64,000 nt of DNA, taken from positions 76,971,955-77,035,954 of the forward strand of contig NW_026262581.1 in assembly GCF_021869535.1 (NCBI RefSeq). Reading direction: 5' to 3'. Of this stretch, positions 59,641 to 64,000 are shown piece after piece. Position 1 is the stretch's first letter; every line of letters starts with the position of its first letter. The notes beneath the pieces were generated by a model, which saw nothing but the letters and a program-made list of their open reading frames with translations, had not been told where the DNA came from and searched no databases. This DNA is from Mytilus californianus (Eukaryota > Mollusca > Bivalvia > Mytilida > Mytilidae). Position numbers and translations under genes: made by a program.

Positions 59641-60000
59641 TACTGTTAGTTTTTCAATTTATATCAGTTACATAATTTAAGGAAAATGTGAGACCATTAA
59701 ACGTGGACCTTACCGTATTTTTGGTGGAAAGACGGGGACATGTAAGTCATTTTTGGCATGACACTTATCAATAGAAAGGTAACCACGATTTTTATTATTA
59801 AAAAATGTAAGCGATTGTAGTATATTTAGATACGCGATTTTGAAGATTGAGACGTGTAGATACCCTTTGAACAAGTTTGGTATTAAGTATTTTGCCGTTT
59901 CTGAGTTTCATCTTGTTATCCGTATTTCCAATTGAAAGGAGCAAAGATTTGCGTTCAGAATATGAACCAGCACAGAGGAATTGAATCAAGTAAAAAGGTA

Positions 60001-60384
60001 AAATTGTGCGGCTAAAGACGCCGAGCGCTATCCGTCATCAAGCAGTACCCGACAAAATACGTAAACTACAAAACAAGAGGACAAATACAAAAGACAGGGT
60101 ATATCAGGGTAGCGCCTGACGTCTGACTTAATAGACGAATGGGGGTGAATAGTGAAATATAAGTTTTAGATAAATATTCCTAAAGTAATGAACATGCATA
60201 AGGTCATATCTTTCTCTGATTGTTAATGACGTCTTTACACTAAATACATTAGATGATGGATGTACTGATTGATATTTTAGTCTTAGAAACATGATTTTTT
60301 TATTAATTCTTATTGGCTTTGAACTATCTGTCAGTAACTGCGAGTACTCACATATTTGTACTTAATGTCTTTTTGTTATTGGGA
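60001..60384. other. Region 5' of PLE copy 2
   Basis: May include the PLE 5' leader ('gcggctaaagacgccgagcg'), but I cannot place its boundary. No gene seen. Confidence 0.35.
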
Positions 60385-60860
60385 TATATAAACATCAGTC
60401 CACGTCCACTCTGTGTTTTTGTTAGATGTATTTCTGTTTGTATCCATCTGATGAGTTAAGCCTTTTTTCAACTGATTTTTATAGTTTGTTCTTATGGTGT
60501 ACTGTTACACCACTATCCCATGTTAGGGGAGGGTTGAGCGCTCACAAACATGTTTAACCCCGCCACATTCTTTATGTGCCTGTCCCAATCAGGAGTGTGT
60601 AGTTCAGTGGTTGTCGTTGGTCCATGTCTGTCATATTTGTTTTTCGTACATTGTTTTGTTATAAATTAGGCCTTGGTTTTCTCAATTGAATTGTTTCATA
60701 CTTTTGTCGGAGCCTTTTTTAGCCGACCATACGGTATGGGTTTTTCTCATTGTTGAAGGCCGTATGGTTGCCTAAAATTGCTTACATCCACTTCATTTGA
60801 ACTTTGGTGGATAGCTGTCTCATTGGCAATCATACCGCATCTCCTTATTTTTATATAGAG
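60385..60860 (+). repeat. Rep-C-related copy, long form
   Basis: Same block order as 41490-41925: 'tgtttaaccccgccacattc', 'ttgttgaaggccgtatggtt', 'tagctgtctcattggcaatc' and an end in 'catctccttatttttata'. Confidence 0.76.
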
Positions 60861-60975
60861 AAGTTTTCGATCGGACGCACATTCCATTACCTTGTATATT
60901 ATAAGAGCAGAAATCTGAAGTACGGTGAGGCACTAGACCGTCTCCACACGGCACTAAAGACAAACTCTGTAAAAA

Positions 60976-61019
60976 ATAAAATTGAGAATGGAAACGGGGA
61001 ATGTGTTAAAGAGACGAAA
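60976..61019 (-). mobile_element. Minimal PLE 3'-end copy, about 44 bp
   Basis: 'aataaaattgagaatggaaa' followed by 'cggggaatgtgttaaagaga' is the extreme 3' end of the PLE, inverted. It may be an extremely truncated insertion or a deletion remnant. Confidence 0.6.
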
Positions 61020-62940
61020 GCTTTATTGTTATAATAAGCATGAATGTTGAAAAGCAGTAAGGAAGATGATAAAAATGATTTTTGGTTTATAGTCCATTTC
61101 GGTGATACCAATTTTAAATGTGTCCCAAATTTTAAAAGGATATCAGACCAAGACTCTTGACCATTGAAAACCTAAATAGAATCAGTATCCTGTCATGTTT
61201 ACTCAATCGGTCAGTCTATGTGGAGCTTACTAGGGGTATTTGCACAAACAGGAATATCGACTGATTCCAAGGAAGCGCAGTACCGCTGCGATATCGTTTT
61301 TGTTATAAGGGCGCAAACTAACAATTTAAAACAAATAATGATAACTTGGCCTTGCACGTTAAAGATACTCACATTAAATAAGGTTCAAATATCCTTTATA
61401 CGAAGGAAACGGACCCGTTGGCACTATCATATGTTTATGTTCAGTGAAGTGCTATATATCGTCAAAACCCTAATATGTACTTGTCACATAAATGAAATTT
61501 TAATGTAGTATGATATGGAATGCAATAAGATTGATTGATTGGTGTTTAAAGAAACTACTCCAACTTGCTCAATATTAATGTTTGGCCATAATGTCTTGCT
61601 TAAGAACTAAAAGCCACGATTTTTCGGAATAGGAACCGCGTATCCAAATTCCGGATTAAGAACAAAATGACATAGGCAAGGATTCAATTCGTTTAACAGA
61701 TTAAGCGAAAAATGTGTGCTTGTCGGATGTATCTTTCTATAACTCTACCTGAAAAGGTACCAATGTTTGAAGCGGGAACAAGGGATAAAAGCGTTGTCAA
61801 GAAGCAGATTACACATTTATAAACATATACGATACTAAATTTAATACGCGGAATATACTCTAATAACGTTCTACGTGTACACTCAGTGAAAGTTTGAAAG
61901 GCCGAAAAAAAAAAGATTGACAGCAAAATTCATTGGCGGTTTCAGCATGCAGTTGCTTCAATACTAATACAACTTATCTTAAGACCAGCCTTTTGCACGA
62001 AAAAGGTTTATATTTAAATAGTTGTCAAAAAACAGGATAATTCAAAACAAAATATGGAGAAACGACGGAGTGATGTGGTCATCCAAAAGACGGCTGTCTT
62101 TTAAAGACAGGTTCCACTCGACAATTGCAAAAGGAAACTCTGGGTTTTGACAGAGATACCATCTTTATCAACTACCCAGAAAGACGTTATACTTCATTTG
62201 GAATTATAGTTGTTCACTCACTTCTACAATTAAAACAAATACACGAGACTACCGCGTGGACTATTATAGCATTCATTATCATATCGAAGTGCTTCTATTA
62301 AGTTTTTTTATCAGCTTGAAATTTGACTGATTCGAGTTATAAAATGATTTTTTGAAAACAGTTAACAAAAGTTTATTTTTATTTAAGTGTAAATAAACCA
62401 AAACTAATCGTTAAAGTAGGAACCGTAATGGAAATACTTTTAAAAGGTCAAGAGACAGCATTATGGCATCTTTGCGGCCCCTCATGGGGGTCCAAGTAAT
62501 CACATAATCACTATTTTTTGCCAATATAATCACATAATCATTAAATCTTTGCTTTGGTAATCAGAAATTAATTTTCTTTCGTAATCAAATAATCATTAAC
62601 TAAAAGCTTGGTAATCATTATATGACAATTTAAATGTAAAATATTTAATAACAAAAAATGACTTTAACAGTCGTAAATGAAATTAAAGTCTTCTCTGGCA
62701 TGTCTTGCTCGCCCTGTTTACTTCTATGATTTTTTGAGGAAGCTCTTCCATCTCCTTGGATGAAACAGTATCACCTGCATCTTTTGCGAGTGGAAGAATA
62801 GTTGTGTATAATTCTGATGTAAGAATAATTGTATATTATCTTTCTCAACATCTTCAACCTCTATTGTTCCTAAGGGAGCAACCATTTGATTCTCTGGGGT
62901 TGGGCAGGGATTTTCACCCCAAGTCAATCTTTTATATTGT
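61020..62940. other. Intergenic, no gene recognised
   Basis: 61535-61560 has 'gattgattgattggtgttta', possibly an inverted SINE tail like the end of the 9.3-kb element. 62495-62630 has short 'aatcacataatca' and 'ggtaatca' repeats. Open frames of 60-115 codons here show no family signatures. Confidence 0.4.
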
Positions 62941-64000
62941 TATAAAATTGAGAATGGAAACGGGGGATGTGTCAAAGAGACAACAACCCGACCAAAGAGC
63001 AGAAAACATCCCAAGGCGACCAATGGGTCTTCAACACAGCGAGAAAATCAAGCACCCGGAGGCGGGCTTCAGCTGGCTCCTAAACAAAAATGCGCACTAG
63101 TTCAGCGAAAATGTACGTCACACTATACTAAGAAACTTAAAAATGAATAAAAATTAAAAAAAAAACATACAAGACCAACAAAGGCCAGAGGTTCCCGTCT
63201 TGGAACAGGCGCAAAAATGCGGCGTGGTTAAGCATGTTTTGTGAGATCTCAACCCTTCCCATTACCTCTAGCCAATGTAGAATAAACAAACACACAGCCA
63301 AACGCACAGTAAAACTCAGTTTAAAAGTAGTCCAAGTCCAATGTTAGAAAAGGTAACAGAAGAAACTAAGCAAAATGACAATGATCAACATAAATTAACA
63401 AAGGACTACTAGCAGTTACTGACATGCCAGCTCCAGACCTCAATTAAACTGATTGAAAGATTATGTCTTCATCATATGAAAATCAAGCACAATCCCTCCC
63501 GTTAGGGGTCTAGTATCAAACCATCATAAAATATACGAGAAGAACATAACCCGTATCATGCTAACAACTGGTTTTAGAATAAATGTGTTTATTTCCGATG
63601 CAAAGACCCTATGAGTGAATCAATATAAATTCCAAAAAATGCCATCTTTAATTACCTGACAACAGTATCGTAACGTTCCCTTCTGAATAAGTCTGTTTAG
63701 AGGTTTGGTTAGCTTTTGAGGTGAATGACGACATTTTTGTGCTTTGTATAGAATATTACCATAAAAGATTGGATGTGAAATACCTGAACGTATAAGATGT
63801 CTGCACGTTGATTTATATTTACGAATGATGTCCTTGTACCGATGACAAAATTTAGTAAATGTTTTGACAAGTTTGTGATATCGAAAATCGTGGTGTAATA
63901 ATTTTTCAGTAATACAGAGATTTGTTTCGTTAAAATCAAATACGTTGTTACATACACGAGCGAATCGAACAAGTTGAGATATATAAACACCATAAGATGG
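62941..64000 (-). mobile_element. Penelope-like element copy 3, 3' part, continues beyond the window
   Basis: Inverted copy of the same PLE: 3' UTR from 62941 ('tataaaattgagaatggaaa'), the block 'aaccagttgttagcatgata' in inverse around 63550, and the reverse transcriptase C-terminal region reaching the window edge (inverse of PSYGVYISQLVRF-coding sequence at about 63960-64000). Frameshifts are present. Its layout is close to copies 1 and 2. Confidence 0.8.

Larger units (their letters stand above)
55571..60000 (-). mobile_element. Penelope-like retroelement copy 2, near full length, decayed, permuted domain order
   Basis: Read on the minus strand, fragments follow in order: an N-terminal piece (59989-59798, KMKLRNGKILNTK); Cys/His and GIY-YIG-like residues (59770-59490, GCGIHYVGETGRYLSKRTKE); a linker with RSRKIIELNWIKKIQT and VYPLGLNDNIMGIGN (58745-58590); KYVNKGFDFVNI (58350-58123); KRPKYRPPSIINL (57986-57747); VPADKAANNIIIV near 57710; the reverse transcriptase (57539-56284); and a 3' UTR ending at 55571. 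Stops and frameshifts separate the pieces, so it is dead. A TTAA-flanked element at 58810-59489 interrupts it. The endonuclease before the reverse transcriptase is the order known for Naiad/Chlamys-type Penelope-like elements. Confidence 0.8.

Noticed and set aside
61218-61508. 96-codon open frame on the plus strand
   Set aside because: No recognisable domain, no exon context, and it sits in repeat-rich intergenic DNA.

Overview
This is a eukaryotic nuclear window: AT-rich, intron-dense and full of diverged dispersed repeats. GT-AG introns, poly(A) signals, a tRNA-derived SINE, Penelope-like retroelement (PLE) remains and repeat families I remember from mussel DNA point to a bivalve mollusc, most likely Mytilus or a close relative. 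That assignment rests on recognition, not on a search.

Plus strand, before 1 to 42881: one large gene. I could chain 25 coding exons with GT-AG junctions whose phases all agree. They give 1,774 residues and a stop at 42879-42881; the 5' end lies outside the window. The visible protein has a cadherin-like segment, then eight tandem beta-rich modules of about 160-170 residues (modules 1-6 are 161, 164, 164, 167, 166 and 171 residues), a complete F5/8 type C (discoidin) domain, and a C-terminal region with one Asp-box (SVDGGQTW). No membrane segment is visible, so a secreted or extracellular-matrix product is likely. I do not recognise a named family. The modules carry a 14-residue motif C-x3-[hydrophobic]-x3-G-x-[NH]-x-[PK]-C.

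Introns of this gene hold a 23-bp tandem array (1.5 kb), a 5'-truncated PLE copy (5.3-6.3 kb), a SINE (9.3 kb), TTAA-flanked inverted-repeat elements (17.7 and 27.1 kb), a 161-bp tandem array (34.4 kb), a 54-bp tandem array (39.7 kb) and many pieces of four dispersed families, called here Rep-A to Rep-D.

42.9-49.6 kb is intergenic: repeats and unexplained AT-rich DNA. Minus strand, 54381 to 49638: a three-exon gene for a 474-residue protein with an N-terminal CARD, a basic Gln/Ser-rich linker and a long coiled coil. A nested inverted-repeat (foldback) element sits in its second intron.

55.6-64 kb is retroelement DNA: a nearly full-length but decayed PLE on the minus strand, with a GIY-YIG-like region upstream of the reverse transcriptase (the permuted order of the Naiad/Chlamys PLE clades). 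It is interrupted by a TTAA-flanked element and contains an inverted duplication. A second PLE copy runs off the right edge. The two host genes show no visible functional link to each other.
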